Origin: Panonychus citri | Lineage: Eukaryota; Arthropoda; Arachnida; Trombidiformes; Tetranychidae | Length of the DNA: 64,000 bases | Assembly: GCF_014898815.1 (NCBI RefSeq) | Contig: NW_026515539.1 | Coordinates: 2,790,001-2,854,000 of the forward strand | Direction: 5' to 3' | In this document: positions 14,955 to 30,500 of the stretch, piece by piece | Position numbering within the stretch: position 1 is the first letter of the stretch | Layout of the letters: each line of letters begins with the position of its first letter | Notes under the pieces: model-generated | The model's input: only the letters and a program-made list of their open reading frames with translations | What the model was told of the DNA's origin: nothing | The model's database searches: none | Made by a program: the position numbers and the translations under genes

Positions 14955-17900
14955 TTATTCCCATTTAGATACGTTGGCATCGATTGATGTTACCAGTCCG
15001 TCCCCGAAAATGTACAAATCCTCCATCATCGCTTCCGCATTGAAAACGACCAGTGGTTTTCCTGATTTATTTGTTGTCTCTGTCAATTTACAATCTTTAG
15101 CATTGGCCAAGTACATTGGTTTATTATCGAAAGTATGAGGTTTCCAAATTAAATAGATTCTTGATCCACCAAATCGATCGTAAAAGAAAAGAGCATAATC
15201 ACCGAAGTGCCTTCTTAATTCATTTAGGAAAAATTGGACTGGATTGTAATCGACAATGGGAAAATTTTCCATTTTTCGTTGTTCTTTTCTCCTTTGGAAA
15301 GACAATTTCTGCTTATTGGAGATCATATTGTGTCGAGTGAAGTTCAAATTCAGGTTAAAATTAGGAATATGATTTTTATCCAAATGAATTGTCAAGTTGT
15401 AGATTTCAGTTGATGTTTGAAACAGTGGCTGTTGAATGAAGAAGCAATAAAACAGAGTGAAAATCAATAATAGAAATTAAGAAATCAATATTTACGACAA
15501 TTAGGAAATTATATTTACCAGGAAATCAGCTTTCACTAAATCACCAGTACACTTTTGAATATAATCGTAACACTTATTGGCTAAGAAATTTAATCTTTGC
15601 ATGATCGGTGGTGTGGGTTTTGCTTTTGTCCATAACGATTTAGTTTTATCAAATGGAGTGGAGATAAATATCGGCGGAAGTTGACCACGATTCTCTTTGA
15701 AATAAGTTTCTATTTCCTGGATATCTTCTAGTTTTAATTCATCGTTGAAATTTATAATCAATGGTTTTCGAGCCCATGGATATGAGATTAACAAACGGAG
15801 GAATCTAATGAATCCCGATAATGGAGACCTGTGAAAATGGAACGGAAAAAGAAAAGATAATTATTCAGTTGAAATTGAACCATAAGTGGTTTAAAAGCTT
15901 ACATGGGAGGTGAATATGGGAATGGATGAAGATAGAGATAGGCAATGATCAGTTCGATTGCAATTTCATCAATATTATCCCATAATAAATGCCTCGAAAT
16001 CCAGCATTTAGCTAATCTGACAACGGCACTGAAAGTGGTAAATCTTGTATTCACACTGTGCAAAGAACTTGTTACAATTGGTAAGCTGATGTGAAATTTT
16101 GTTAATTCATCGGCTTCAGGTGATTCGATGGTTTTAATCATTCCTTCCGGTGTCATCGTGTGTCGCATTAAATGAACCTCTTTTGCACAAGCAAAGTTAA
16201 TGCGGAAAACCATAGATTCATGCCAAATATCAAGGTAACGTTTCTGAGGTTTACACAATAAACCAAATTGAGTTTTAATCGCTTCACTCAATTCAATGAT
16301 GAAAGCAGCTTTGACTCGTTTCAATGCTTCTAAATCTGATGGCCATTTACCGCTTGTCTCCAAATGAACGATAACTGAAAATATCAAATTTACATTAGAC
16401 TCTAAGGTAATGAACTTTAAATGAATTGAAAGAGCATTATAATTACCATTTACTGGTTCAATGTGTTTGAGACTTGTCTTTTCGGTGTTTTTCAAAAAGG
16501 TGACACAGTTTTCTTTGATTCCATAGGATGTTTCATCGTAATTGGGAGGGACAATTTCACATGGAAAAACTTCTGATCCACGAAAAGCTGGTGAAATTCC
16601 TTGAATCGAGGATAAACTCAATGGTAAATCTTTGAGCGCTCTCAGCTTCTTTGAGAGGCTTTCGAAATTAGTAACAATTTGCCGATTGGCCTCTTCGCCT
16701 GTACCATAATCAGGAGTAGACACTTTCGAAGTCCAAAGAAACGAATCTAGTTGTGAGCCCGAAACCAATACAAATTTTCTGCTAATCTCTAGATGTTTGT
16801 TGAGAACCCATTTGATAATTTTACCAATAATTGCCCTTCTATCAGCGACAGTTTTTGACTCCCAATAGACAGTTTCACAAATTGCTCCTTCTTGGAATCT
16901 TCGTAATTCAGATTTGTCACCCCAAAACTTTTTAAACTCATCGGCAACTTGCTGATCAGCTGATGGACCTCTAATGATAGTTTCCAACATATGAGTTGGA
17001 TCAAGAATCAATCCAATGTTGATGTTTTTAAAAGTCTTTGATATTGAAGGTCTTTTTTCATCGAGTGACCATTTCATTGCACCATAATTACGATATTCAT
17101 GTTGAATTAGTTCAACACGATCACCAAGGCCTCGAGTCAACAGAGTAATCACTTGATTAATGAAAAATGGTGACATTTGACCACAATGATCTAAAATAAC
17201 CTTTTGATTTGATTCGATTGCGAGACAAGTTTTTTTGATACATTCACCATTTATGCTAAATTGAGAAAAGAAAGAATAAAATTTCAAAATCTCAGATTAA
17301 CATAATTATCGATAAGATTAATTCAATTCGTCAGTCAATCTACCTGATTATTATATCAAATCTTTCGTTGAAAAATGTAGGCTGTAACGCTTGGATTATG
17401 GAGCTACCATGGTCGGAATCTAATTTCTCCAGTGTTGTGGCTGCTTCGAGTTTAGCACCAAAATAAACATCTTTCGTAATCGAATAGCAGATATTGTAAA
17501 TTCCAGAATTTTCAAGAAAAACCACATCGAAAGCGTTTTTGAAATCATCCAAACTGGAAGGTTTTTCATCCCCGAAGTAAATTGGATCCTCTGACCACTT
17601 GGATTCAGCTAACGAAAAACGAGAAATCGAACATTCAAAATTAGCAAAAAAAAAACTCATGCGAATTAAAATTACTTTCAGCCTAAAACACTTACAGAAT
17701 TCAAGAAGAGTTTTACGGAAAAGTTGAATAAAGTTCATTTTCTCAGTCAATATTGATTTTTTCCTCAGGTAGACCATGAACAGGGTCAATGGAAATTCAA
17801 ATAGATTAGAATAACCTTTACGAAGACACCAGGATTTAATTAGAATGACACATTTTCTGTAATCTTCTGAATCGATATTTTTCACAAGTAAATTGTGATT

Positions 17901-18569
17901 AGCGATCAGATTAAGATCATGAGTGATCAATGAATTGTAGAATGGTGTTGCCTCATATTTAGAATTATCTTTCTCATTCTCAGGTAAATTGTAATACCAC
18001 TGAGGTCGAATGTTATTCTTAACAGGTAGAAATCTGTTCGGATTGAATGGTTTCTTAATTACGGGCAACAATCTAAACTTGAAATCTAACTTTTCACTTT
18101 TAGACTTTATCAGGATAACAGGTCTCATCGGATGTCCATCGTAGGTAAATTTGACCGATCTTACGAGATCAGGTCGATTGTCTCTCAGGTGAATACCAAT
18201 CCATGTCATGTAATAAGCTCTTTTCCTGAGGTAACGTTGATTAAGATGATCTTTTGAATTCCAAAATTCCTCTGGCAATCTTAATACAATATCCACGGTT
18301 GGTTTACTGTTCAAAGTTGTCTTGTAACAATAAGAACCAACGAGAGATATTTTCTCAGGTGGAATAAATTGAAAATTTCCATCAACTTTCCATGGTTTCT
18401 CAAGAATTGGTGAACAAGATGAATTATTTTTACACCAATCAAACATATCATTCAAACAGATTAACTCGGACGTCGGAATTGAGTTAATGGCTTCCGCCAA
18501 ATTGGTAAGGAAACTTTTAACTCGTTTACTTTGATAATCTGTTACACTAAGAGAATCAATAAAATCCAT
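14955..18569 (-). CDS. NOL6: Nucleolar protein 6 (Nrap/UTP22 family), SSU processome
   Basis: Six exons, written in minus-strand order: 18569-17696, 17608-17344, 17255-16447, 16374-15903, 15828-15519, 15428-14955. They join in phase to 1,067 codons plus stop, close to the usual 1,050-1,190 of the family. Recognisable Nrap blocks include KISLVGSYCYKTTL near residue 75, LRRFQEGAICETVYW in the middle, and the C-terminal NPVQFFLNELRRHFGDYALF followed by FYDRFGGSRIYLIWKP. By family it is a non-catalytic nucleotidyltransferase-fold scaffold in the nucleolus that works in 18S rRNA maturation as part of the UTP-C/UTP22-Rrp7 module. Two introns (17609-17695 and 16375-16446) are multiples of three and lack stops, so they can be mistaken for coding sequence; both have good splice sites and their translation breaks the homology. 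The start was taken as the ATG before DFIDSL; an in-frame ATG eight codons upstream is also possible. Confidence 0.93.
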
Positions 18570-19458
18570 TTTTATTCCAATAATAATTAACAATCAAATG
18601 GACGAAAACAAAACAAAACAATTAACCAATTCAAAGAGATTCTCTCACATGTTTTCCATGTGATCCACATGCGAACCCAAAATCTTTCGATACTATCGAA
18701 GAGTCGATCCCAGGCAATCGATTAATTGATCGAAATGAATAATTGATTAGATTTTTTTTTCGAATTTTCAATTTAATTAAGTTAAATTTTCTTTTAAATA
18801 TTAATGTTGACAATTATTTTCTATTCCCGATGAGTCCAAACTATCGAATCAACTGTTTGGTGAGAATAGAATTTTTTTGGTTAACAAGATTCGCGATTTT
18901 ATTTTATCGTAAATGTACTGATCGAGTTTCGAAAACTTAGTTTTCTAATTACTCCAGTGATTAGTTTGTGGATTAATTATTCGAGAGAGTTGGATGTTTT
19001 TGCTCTTTCGATTCTATGATATTGGTTATATGGATCAAAAAGTTTCGAAGTTTCGATTTTTCTTTTTTTTTGTTCGATTTAAAGAAATGATCTTTTTAAT
19101 TATTATTCATTATTAATAATTTATTCTTTAAGTCTCACTGATTTTTTTTCTGGGGATAAGAACGATAGAAGAGAGAAGAAGAAGATGGAAAGATGATAGA
19201 GTATACAAATCAATAGTAATTAATAAAATTAATGAATAAAAACAATTTCGAATGTGAGTTAACCATTTGGTGGTTGATTTTTGGTCAAGAAATGTGTCTA
19301 ATTGTGAGTCAGTTTGTGATTTGTAAACAATTAAGAAAACAACTATTAGGATACAAGGGAAAATAATTGAATAATAAACAATTGAAATCACGATCACAAT
19401 GATTAGCTCATTGTTGGAAAATTAAATAAATTAACAGTTGAAGAGACAGAATTAGAGA

Positions 19459-19504
<46 letters not shown>

Positions 19505-21316
19505 AAGAGAGAAGAAAAAAATTATTGTCTTTGAATAGTAACAATCAACCCAAAGACGCTGTAATTAATTACTTGCAATGGTTTAACAATTAAAAAATCA
19601 GTGATAACAAAAAAGTTCATTAATTAACAGAGAGGGGAAAATTTTGTTCATTTTGTATTAATTAGGTTCGTTTCTTGGTTTGTTAACAGGTAAGTGTTCA
19701 TTTCGTCTTCTTGTCTAATTGTTAGGCTAATTGTTGATCAAATTGTTGAACTTAAGATGAAAATTGAAGGAAAAATACAAATCGTAGCAATGGTTTGAAT
19801 CTCTCCTCAATCTTTCAGCTATTAACTGAATCCTCTTCGATTCCTCATCATGATCAGTTGCTGTTGGTGATGATGATGATAAAAGATGAGGATAATAACC
19901 CAAAGATGAATCTTCGCTTACAAAGATTGAAGTAGAAAAAAAAATCGGACATGATCACCGAAATTCACTCCTCAGAATAGTAATTAACTTGGTTCCATGG
20001 ACCCTGAACTCCTGGTAATTATAATTTCAACTGAATCCAAAATTCTGCAACAAAAGCAAACAATTAGTAAATCATTGGTACTCAATTCATTTCAAACTCA
20101 CCTAAAGTTAAAAGATAATCAATTGCAGATGAAACAAGCTCACTAATTGTTATTATTGATTAATTATTTTTCGTATCAGATTTTCAGGGGAAGAAGAAAC
20201 AAAAAAGAAGATGAAGTTTTTTGAAGATTCGAAAATGATCCTTAGTATAATTTGTATATTGTTGATAATTGTTGATTATAAAAAAAAGAAATGATTTCCA
20301 TTATGTTGATGCTGTTCTTGGTCTTTATTTGGATATAATTTAGTTTTAAATTGTTGCAATTAACAGGCTCACAAATTGATTTGTGTTGATTTGGTTTGTG
20401 AAGACAAATTTAACCTTCCAAAAAAAACAGTTCAACAATTGTTGGTATTTGTTGTATATTTCATGTGTATATTTATATTATATTATAATCATCATAATAA
20501 TAATTGTAATTGGTAATAATTAAGTAATAATGGTAATTAATTAGTTAATAATTAATTGTGTGTGTGTATATATGGCAAGGTGATGATGGGATCGTTGATA
20601 ATTAAATTGTCAATGAGTGAGTTTTGTGATGTTTGTAATAAATTTTGTTTCTTGTGTTGTGTATATTTAATCAATTGAGTGAATTAATTGTTGTAATTGT
20701 ATTAAATTAAATTAACGATTGTGTGTTGTTGTTTAAATGTATATTTAGTGTGCGGTTGATGGTTAAGATGATGATGGTGATGGAGAGATGATGGTAATTA
20801 AACTAATTAAGATCGCTGTAGTTCATAATCAATTTCAACGAGAAACGGATTGATTATGATTTTAAATTTTTGACCAAAGACAATTAACAGAAATCAATTG
20901 ATTGTTAAACTTAATCACGGTAACAAATTGAATGAAGAAAAAAGTAAAACATTTCAGCCGTAAGGAGAGGTAATGTTAATCCACTGCAAATTAATCCATT
21001 AGTTTCCATGAGAATTTGTTGATCAATTGAAAACAATTAAAATCAATTGTTTAATTGTGATCAACACATTGATTGGAAGGTAAACTTTTTTTTTTGTTTT
21101 TCTTTGCCAAAATTAAACGGAAAAGGAATCAACATAATCCATAATCAGAACCAGAATCGCAGAGAAAGAGAGAAGGAGAGAGATTGAGAGTTACAAAGTT
21201 ACGAAGGACGAAAAAAGTTTGTTGTTGTTTATCCGTTTAATCCTTAATCAATCAGCGATCATTAACCATTGCCAGTCAATCACAATGATAACAATTAAGA
21301 ATAATAATAATACAGA
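18570..21316. other. Intergenic, NOL6 promoter side and RGS 3' flank
   Basis: No supported gene. It contains the NOL6 5' flank, a (GA)n array at 19462-19501, and AT-rich DNA that must include the RGS 3' UTR. Short open frames here have no domain or splice support. Confidence 0.6.
19462..19501. repeat. (GA)n microsatellite upstream of NOL6
   Basis: About 20 GA units roughly 0.9 kb upstream of the NOL6 start. GAGA-factor binding is possible in an arthropod but not shown. Confidence 0.95.
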
Positions 21317-23522
21317 TCAAGCTGTGCTTCCTTTACGACTTGATGTAGGTAATTGAGCCAATTTACGGTACATATTAGAGTTTATAAAACGCGGATAAGA
21401 ATCTCGGTGCATTAATGTGTATATTTGCAACTGTGCCTCGTCGAAAGTATGAGGACTTGGATTAACCATATTCTTATTAATTATTTCACGAACTCGAGAA
21501 TCAAGGCTAACCTGTAATTGGAAAATAAGAGAAATCAAAGTTACTCTTTGTATTAGAGAGAAAATATTTCCCATTAATTAATCGTAATAATTACAGTTAG
21601 TTGAACTGTACAGAGAGAGAGAGAGAGAAAGGGAAAAGAAGATGCAAAAAAATTAGGAAATCAGGTCAATCCTATAGAAAATTATATCTTCATCTTTTTC
21701 ATCATTATCATTATCATCCTTTTGTTTTATATCATTGACTCAAATTATAATAACAAAGATGGTTCATTAAAATATTGTCTACGAGTTAAAATTAACACAT
21801 AATCATAATTAAAGTGATAAAAGTTACAAAGTAATAACCATGGTAACGGTTAGGTAAACATTTTCATTTATCATTTCAAGTTAATTGTTAATCAGTTGAA
21901 TAATTAAAATTTAACTTGTAACAACATAATGTTGATTGTTCATTTCAAACAGTTGATTAATCATTCATTATGATAATTCAAACAATTAGCTGTTTATAAT
22001 AGTTGAATCAGTCTATCTCATTGAATATGTCAATTGACACTCCAAGGCAAATATTACATTGGATTTTTTGTTTTTCTTTCTGATAATATGAAATTATCAT
22101 GATGAAAAACAGGATGAGAAGGTGGAAGTGGCAAAATCAGGCTGAACCTCTGAACTTTGAGTGGGATTTGATAAAACTCAGGTAAAAACAGATACAGAAT
22201 ATGGTTAATATCAAAAGTAATTACATTTCGTGATCAACATGTGAATTGAACAATTTTTTTCACATATTCCCATCTTGATTACAATCAACGGTAAAAAACA
22301 ACAACAACAATTTAGTTAAATGTCTATTATCAACATTAAGAGATGTGAAAAAATTAATTATATCTTCATGTGATTAATTTTGATGGTGAAATAAACAATT
22401 TCATAACAATTATATTAATCATTTTACTTTTTATACAATTAAATTGCCTTGATTGTTGATTGAATATACAAGTTTTTCCTATTGATAGATATTAAATTCA
22501 ATCAATAACTGATATTATTAATATTAGATTTCCAACCTCAATTGATGAAAAAAACTTTATTATTAAAAATAGTAACTTAAAAATTGTAAACTGTAAACAA
22601 TTAGATGAATACTAATCATGAAAATTTGACAACAATTAAGTTGTAAAAGTTTCATTTGATGACAAGAAAACAATGTAATATATTAATAATAAACTTCAAT
22701 GATAATTAAATTTACTGTGAACGTAAATCATTTTAATCAACTCTGGTAATAATAATAACATGAGCAAAGTTAATTAACTAGAATAATATGATTGATCTAA
22801 TTACAACTAATTGGAGACAATTAAGATACCAAATTAAAGGAACGCAATGAAAACAAATAAGGAAAAACGTACAACAATTTACATGTTAATCTAATATTTA
22901 AAATTTCATGTAATTTTTCAATGGGAACAAATTTACAGAAAAAAAAACAACTACAGTTGATTATCATCATTACGCAAGAATAATGATAGTTTACTATCAT
23001 TATCATCCTCATCTTCATCCTTGAACCACACACATATTCATGAAGATAATCATCAAGATGAATTTTGGAAAGTGAGGTGAACTCCCAATTCCCTTGAGCA
23101 ATCATTTAAATTGGTTCGTTGGTGAAGACAACAATCAACGAAGAATGAAAAACATCCATAAAACAGTTAAACCATTTCATCAAATTCTCTATTTTTAAGT
23201 AATCATCTTTACCTCCCATGTTCTCACCTTTATCCTCATCATGATCATCTTTAACCTTAATTGACCCGAACATTAAACCCAACGAAATGAGTTTAATTTT
23301 CAATTCAACCAGCAATTCAAATCTAATGGTGAATTACTGATTCATCTCATTTCCGTAATCATGAAATTACATTTTCAATCTACTCTTACTTTTTTTTCAT
23401 TCTTGCAAAAAGTTTTGTTGACATTCATTGGCAAAGATGATGATGTTCAAGACGATGATTAATAATGACTATTAATAATGAGTTAATGATGATAACAATG
23501 AAATTAGCCTGAAAAATATCAT

Positions 23523-23558
<36 letters not shown>

Positions 23559-24564
23559 AAAAGTCAACACAGAAGCCAAACCTTTCGAAAGCTATTAGTT
23601 CAATCTAATATAAAATAACACACGAAAAAAGCGTCGACTCATTTCTCATATAAGTGAAGTAACTGACTGATAACCTGAGCACTGGTTGCTATGGTTACTT
23701 AGTTTCATCACCAGAGAATCTGAGAAAGTCTTTGCCATAATAAAAATAAATGAATTTACCATAACCTGTAATAGTAAACAAATCAAGTTTCAAGAAAAGG
23801 CGACAAGGTAAAAATAAGTATAATTTAAACAACAGGTAACAAAGACACTGTCAGATTAACATAAACAGTAAATGTTAATCCATCATTATAATGATTAGTT
23901 TTTTTCTTTCACCCAAAATTTAAAACTCAAATTCAAATTTGCATCACCATTTAATTCAATTTCATGATGGAAAATAATTTTCAATGAGAAAAAAAGCTCA
24001 ACATTCAAATTAATGAAACTTATAATCATAATCATTTTCATAGAAAGAGAAAAAAACAAAGTACATTTTAATTAAACTCTCAACACGAAAATAGACTTAA
24101 TTATTTAAGAAAGTTTTGTGAATTAATCTTATAGAATCAAAACAATGATTAACTAACTGTTAACTAATATAACAATCAACGTGATTTGATCAGTTGGGAA
24201 TTCCAAATAAATTTGTTGTTTCCAATGAGAGCTTCGTAATTTGATTGCTCGAGGGTAAATTTCAAGTGTAGATTTGATTTTTAATTGTCAAACAGATAAT
24301 TGTTTCCAATTCTCAACGGATTTGACATAATCACATGAATTCATCTCATCATCACCAGCAAATAGTCAATTATAGTAATAAGATTGTTGTGAAAATCAAA
24401 ATTCAGCCTAAGGGTAACATTGCTTTCTACTATAATAGTTGTTATGATAATCAACGACAGAAAAACAACAATTAAAAGTAATTTTAATCAGAGTAAAGGA
24501 GCTGTTTAAAAAGCAATCGATGTCAAGTGTTAATAGATTAAAATCATTTATAGTGAGTGAATGA

Positions 24565-24597
<33 letters not shown>

Positions 24598-27500
24598 TTT
24601 GAAAGGTATCCTCATGAATATTGGCTTGATTATGATACTAGTCAAGTTAATCAACTACTATTAGTAGTTAATTGTCAATGGTTAATAGTAAATCTTTTGT
24701 GCCACCGTTGAAGGGTTTCTGGTTCATTGGGTGTTACCATTTTAAAAGGTTTCCCAATCATGATGATTGAACATCCTCATGATAATCACATGGAACAGAC
24801 ATTAATCATATTCACAGGATTTGATTACAATGATTAACAAATTCAATTGTATGAGCCAATCGATAAACAAGAAGATGGATGAGAGAGAGAGAAGATTAGA
24901 CCTTTTCTTTTTCACTTATTGTTCCAGTTGCGATGATTCATTCACTCAAGAATATATCCTGAATTTACCCTGAGGGTAAAATAAAAGTAACAGTAAAAAC
25001 AATCAAAAATGATTATAACAATAATACAAGTTGATGTGATTAAACCTTTTCTGACAGCAATAGTTTATTATTATTATTGTTTTGATTGAAATTATCGTTA
25101 TTATTAAATAAATCACTTGTGAAAACTGCTAATAATCATTATATTGACATTGATACAGCAATTAAAGGTAAATGATAAGTTGATTGTTAAGGTTGACTGA
25201 TGCAATTTGATTGATAAATTGTTGTAAAAACTAAGTTATCAACATGATTAAAGGGATTTGTGATAAATACTTTTGATCAATCAAAATATTGAAGAAACAA
25301 AAATAGAAGTAACAATTTTTCATTGAACCAATCAGACAAAATCAAATTGAGATAATCAAAGTTGATATTAAAAAAGTGATCAAATTTATTATGATAATTT
25401 TTGTTCCATTCGTTTCTGATTAACTTAATTGCTTTGGTTTGTAAATTATTATACTACATTTGACATCTAAACAAATACAATTTCCTAATAGTAAACAGCA
25501 AACAAGTGAATTTATTTCTGTCACCACTACAAAATCTTCCTATTTCTCAACATTATCGTCTTTATTTATCTCATTATCTGAGCTTTCATGAACTCTGGAC
25601 AATATTTGATAAAAAAACACACAAACATCATGACACTGAGAGTATTAGTCAAACATCAAACATTAAGCAAAGAGCACAGGTTTATTTTTCCTTTTTACTT
25701 CATCTTCTTCATTTTCATCACTCTCCCTGATTCAACTCTTTAATGATCTTCTCCTCATCTTCATCTTCATCATTATCATTCGTCTTCCCATGTATTTGAT
25801 ACCTTTTTCTTCTTTATTCTCTCTCAGTCTCTTCTCTGAATCTGGGTTATCAATGCGAAAGAGTTGAGCATGAACGTCAGCAATTCAGTCTCAACAAATC
25901 TTTCGAATTGATGAAAATGTTGATAGAGAAAGAGAGAGAGAGAGAGAGAGATTATACCGATGCTTCTGAAAGATGATAACAAAAATGATGATGAAAGAAA
26001 AGCGTGGTAACAGTAGATGTCACGCCTTCACAGTGGATAAAAAGCCTGAGGCATTTCTATGGTAAATAGAAAATAAGAAAACCCTGAGTCAAGAATCTTT
26101 TTTACTCTTCCTAATCTCCAATTTCTTTTCAATATTATTCTCATTTCTTGGAATCAACTTTTCAACCTCAAAATCCTTTTTATCTCAATCGTATTTTCGT
26201 CCATACTCTTCTTCTTTCCTCTTTCTTTTTATCTTAATCTTCTATTGTCCAAAGTGCAAAGGGTAAAAAGATGGACTCACTCGTAAAAAGTATTGCAAGG
26301 ATAACAGTAAATCTTAAGTTGGACAGGAAAAAAAACGATTTTCAATGAGACGAATCAAAAAAGTAACTTCTTAATGAATGAATTGTATGAGATGAAAAGA
26401 AGACAGGAGGAGATGATGACGATGCTGAAGAGGATGTCGAAGTAAACTGAAAGGACACCAAAATATAGAAGTCGAATTTTATCAATGAACTTTCAGTTAT
26501 CGTTATAAACTCCGGGCATCCGATGTCTCTCAATTTTTTTCATCTTTCTTTCAATTGTAAAATCTATTTTCGTGATAAAAGAGATAATATGAACTCAGGA
26601 GAAAGATAAGCCTCAGAATGAGGCAAAAGGAAGGAAGAAATTTCCAAGAAAAAAATAGAAGATCGAATGGAAACATTGATAAATTTTCTTTTCTTTTTCC
26701 ATCATCATCTTATTCTTATGTTATCTCATCTTCCGTTTCTTCGTCTTTATCTACATTTGGTTGAACAAGTCATTCTCATAATCATCATGTTGTTATTCCT
26801 GAGACAGATTCCCTGGTGAAAATAAAATGAAACCAGAAGATAGAGAGATACAAGTAGAAAAAGTGAATCGATATTTTTGGATTTTCTTTTTTTCTCTCGA
26901 TACTTGTAATAGTTACCTTTTCAACTTCAGTTCGAACCTGAGAGATGGAAAGAGAATCATGAAACTAGAACGAAATGAAATAATAACAATAGTAATAATA
27001 AACTATCTCCCACCAGCAACAGGGAGGTAGAATATCTGTTTCCCATCAATTTCATTTGAGAAGTAAAAAAAGGTTACCTAATGAATACTGGAATTTTATC
27101 ATCAGAATTTTTCTCTCTGTGAAAAAAATGGTTGGTATAATTTTTGTTTCTATCTCAGTTAGTGGACACAATTCATGATGATGATAATGATGATGATCAG
27201 GAAGATGAGAGAGAAATACTTTGAACGGTATAATATAAAAATAATAACATAAAATAGTCGATAAAATAATTTGATAGATTCTCTTGGAATGGATTTTTAC
27301 CTTTCTCTCTCTCTCTCTTCCTGATCATGTATCTGATAATTCAATTTCAAATGAGAGCATCAAGATGACAGATACAAGGGAGATAAATGAGAATCATCAT
27401 GAAAAAAACATGATAACAATTGAAAAGATACTTGAAAAATTGGTAAGGAAAAAAATAAACTAGAAATAATGAAAATGTTAATCATTTGATGATTAAATAG

Positions 27501-30500
27501 AAAAACTCGTTCAAACTTAATTGTAATTACAAAATATTGCTAATCTCAATTGTTCCAAATATTTGATTAGTTATGAATTACTGTCCATGAAATTGATCAT
27601 TATCATGATATTATCATTGAATATTATGAAGGATTCACTTATATTATTATTACTTTTTCTAATCTGTCAGTAATTTTTTGTTTCATAATTTAGCTAATCA
27701 AGGATCAAATTGCGACAATTAACTTACATTTAACCATTTGGTTAATTTGATAGCAAGTTGACAAAAATTGAATTATCGTTCGTTTAGCAATTAGATTGCA
27801 CAGTTAATCATGTCATCGTTAATTGCAATGAAACAAGTCATTTATGATTGAGAAAATTATATATTTCATAATTCATAAAGAAATCAACGAGTCCCATGAA
27901 TTACGGAAGTTTTTCATTTAAGAAATTGAATAAAATGTAACTAAATTGTCATCATCAATAAATAATAATAACAATTGAGACTCGAGTACATTATCTCAGC
28001 TAATTAATTATGTGATCAATTAATCAAGTTATCAAGTTATGAGTTGAAAAGGTAATGTACTAATTTTGTATCTTACTTTCATGATAATATTGATTGATGA
28101 ATAAAATGTAACCATAATCATCAGTTAAATTATATTGATCAATATCTTAAATTGCGTGACTTGAACATCACAATTGAAAATAATATAAAATGTTTTCGTA
28201 TATTAAAGTGATAAGAATACAGAATATCAATGAGAGATAAATTCAGAGAGAGAGAGAGAGAGAACAGATTTTTCTTATTCTTATTTACAATCATCTAGAT
28301 GTTCATCTTTATCCTGAACATTATCATCGTTTCAAGATAATAAAAATCTGAACAAGAAGAAAATTCTGAGTGAAAATTTCTTTCCTTAAGAGAAGAGAGA
28401 GAGAAAAAAATTGCCAGAATTTAATAGGTCAAGTTATTCAGTACATTAAGTTTTCAATACTTGTGAATTCAGTTCAGTTAAGAGAGAGAGAGAGAGAGAG
28501 ATTTCTCATGAAAAAGACGAGAAAACAAAAAAATCTCATTGTAAATTGAATAAGAAACGATAAGTTCCAAGCATTTAAGTTGATCATCATCAGAACTGTC
28601 TGACCAAACAAAGGATCAAATTAACTGGACGGAAAAGGTTAATCAACAATCAATAAGAAAATACAATCAAAGACTAACCAACAAGAATCAAATGATAATC
28701 ATGGTGAAAGCATATTTCATCCTGATCATTGAATGATTAACAGCCATTTTTGGTGTTATAATCATTAGAATTATCAACAATCAACAAAGTTACTGAAAAA
28801 CTTATCACGATAAAAAGAGGAACTAGGAAGAGGAGGAGAAATTCAATCAAAGTTATCATAAAAATTTTTCTCTTCTTTTTCATGAGATACCATGTTTCTC
28901 AATAAATAATCACTATTATCATGATACCTCAAAGACGATCAAAGGACAATTATAATAAATGAGTAATAGTAATAACATTATACTATTAATATAAAGAAAA
29001 TCATCATTATATTAATATATAAATGTTAACAATGCTAATGGTTTCCATCCTCAGTACAATACGAATCAAAGTAAATCTGTATTAGTGACAATTGATAATA
29101 ACATGGTGACAATGATGATGTTAATGATGATGATGATGATCAAGAAAATATGAAAAAACATCAATAACTGATACATTTTGTGTCTACAAACATTTGATAA
29201 AAAGCTTATTCTGTTATCAATAGTGATAAGTATTATATACATTATCTCTGGGAGGAAGGGATGATGATGGCGATTCTCTTGCTGGGACTTACCTCTTTTG
29301 GAGATAATATTGAAATATAATCTTCATAGATTATTCGAGCCTTTTCCTCAATTACTTCCGGGTTAGATTCGTTCTTAAGGTCTTCACATGCTAACCAGAA
29401 AAGTATATTCTCTTCACTGTATTCACATTTCAAGAAATCACGAAAAACTTTACGACCCCCTGGAAGATAAAAAAGAGAAACATGATGAGAAGTGGTGAAT
29501 ATTATTCTCTCTCTCTCTCACACACACACAGACACAAACACACAATAGTTAATTGTAGTTGATGAAATTGATCTTGTTTTGGGAGGTGAGTAAGGGAAGG
29601 ATAAATTAGTTGATCAAGATGAAGTTCATTGTGTAACTTTTTCTCATTGTTATTTATCATTCATCTTCATATTGATTATCATCCTCATTTGTATTCTTAT
29701 CGATTAAGAGAAGATGAGAAATGAAATTAAAAAAGGAAGAAGATGAGGAAAAAGATCATGATTATAATTTGGATGAGAGACAAAGTTAAGTTGGAAGAGA
29801 GAGGAAAAGTTTCAATTCTTTCCAGTCGCTGTTCTTTTTTTTACTCTCAACGAGAAACTTACATGGACATTTCATTAGTTTATCGAAAGACTCTGACCAT
29901 AACCTCATTTCCTCTATAGATGGCCTAGAAAAAAAAAGAAGAAAGAAAATAAGTTGAAGATGGTCAAGATGAAGAGAAAAAGGGGAAAGTGGCCAAAATG
30001 AAATGAACGAAGAAATCGAACATTTTGTTTGACTTTTATTCTTATTTACCCTGAAGGGTTTACTAAATCAATCAAAAGTTAACATGGAAAACTTGATTGA
30101 GTGTAATCATTAAAATCATAATTCGTAACCATGATTAATATAATATCATGAGATGACGAAAAATGATCATTATTGCGAAAGAGGTGTTATGTTCAAGTAA
30201 ACAATTCCAAATGAGATGATCTTCATTTAGAATTAGTGATATTTTCATATAAACGGAAATACTTACGGATCACTATTTCCATTGAAATAATGTTCTAACG
30301 ATGTGGAAGGTTGAATTCGAGTGTTTTCCTTACCAGTTTTGTTTTGATTTTTACCCGGCAGGCTGAAAGAAAAAGGAAATAATTAACTAATTGTAATCAT
30401 CAAATTAGAAAGGACAATCAACATTTTGAATGGGCTAGAAAATGATTGTGGAAAACAAATGAATCATATTATAGATTTTGAGAGTAAAAGTAAACAAATT

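Noticed and set aside
16375..16446. 72 bases of NOL6 that read through in frame, and likewise 17609-17695
   Set aside because: Both start GT, end AG with good consensus, and their translation interrupts the family alignment, so they are introns.
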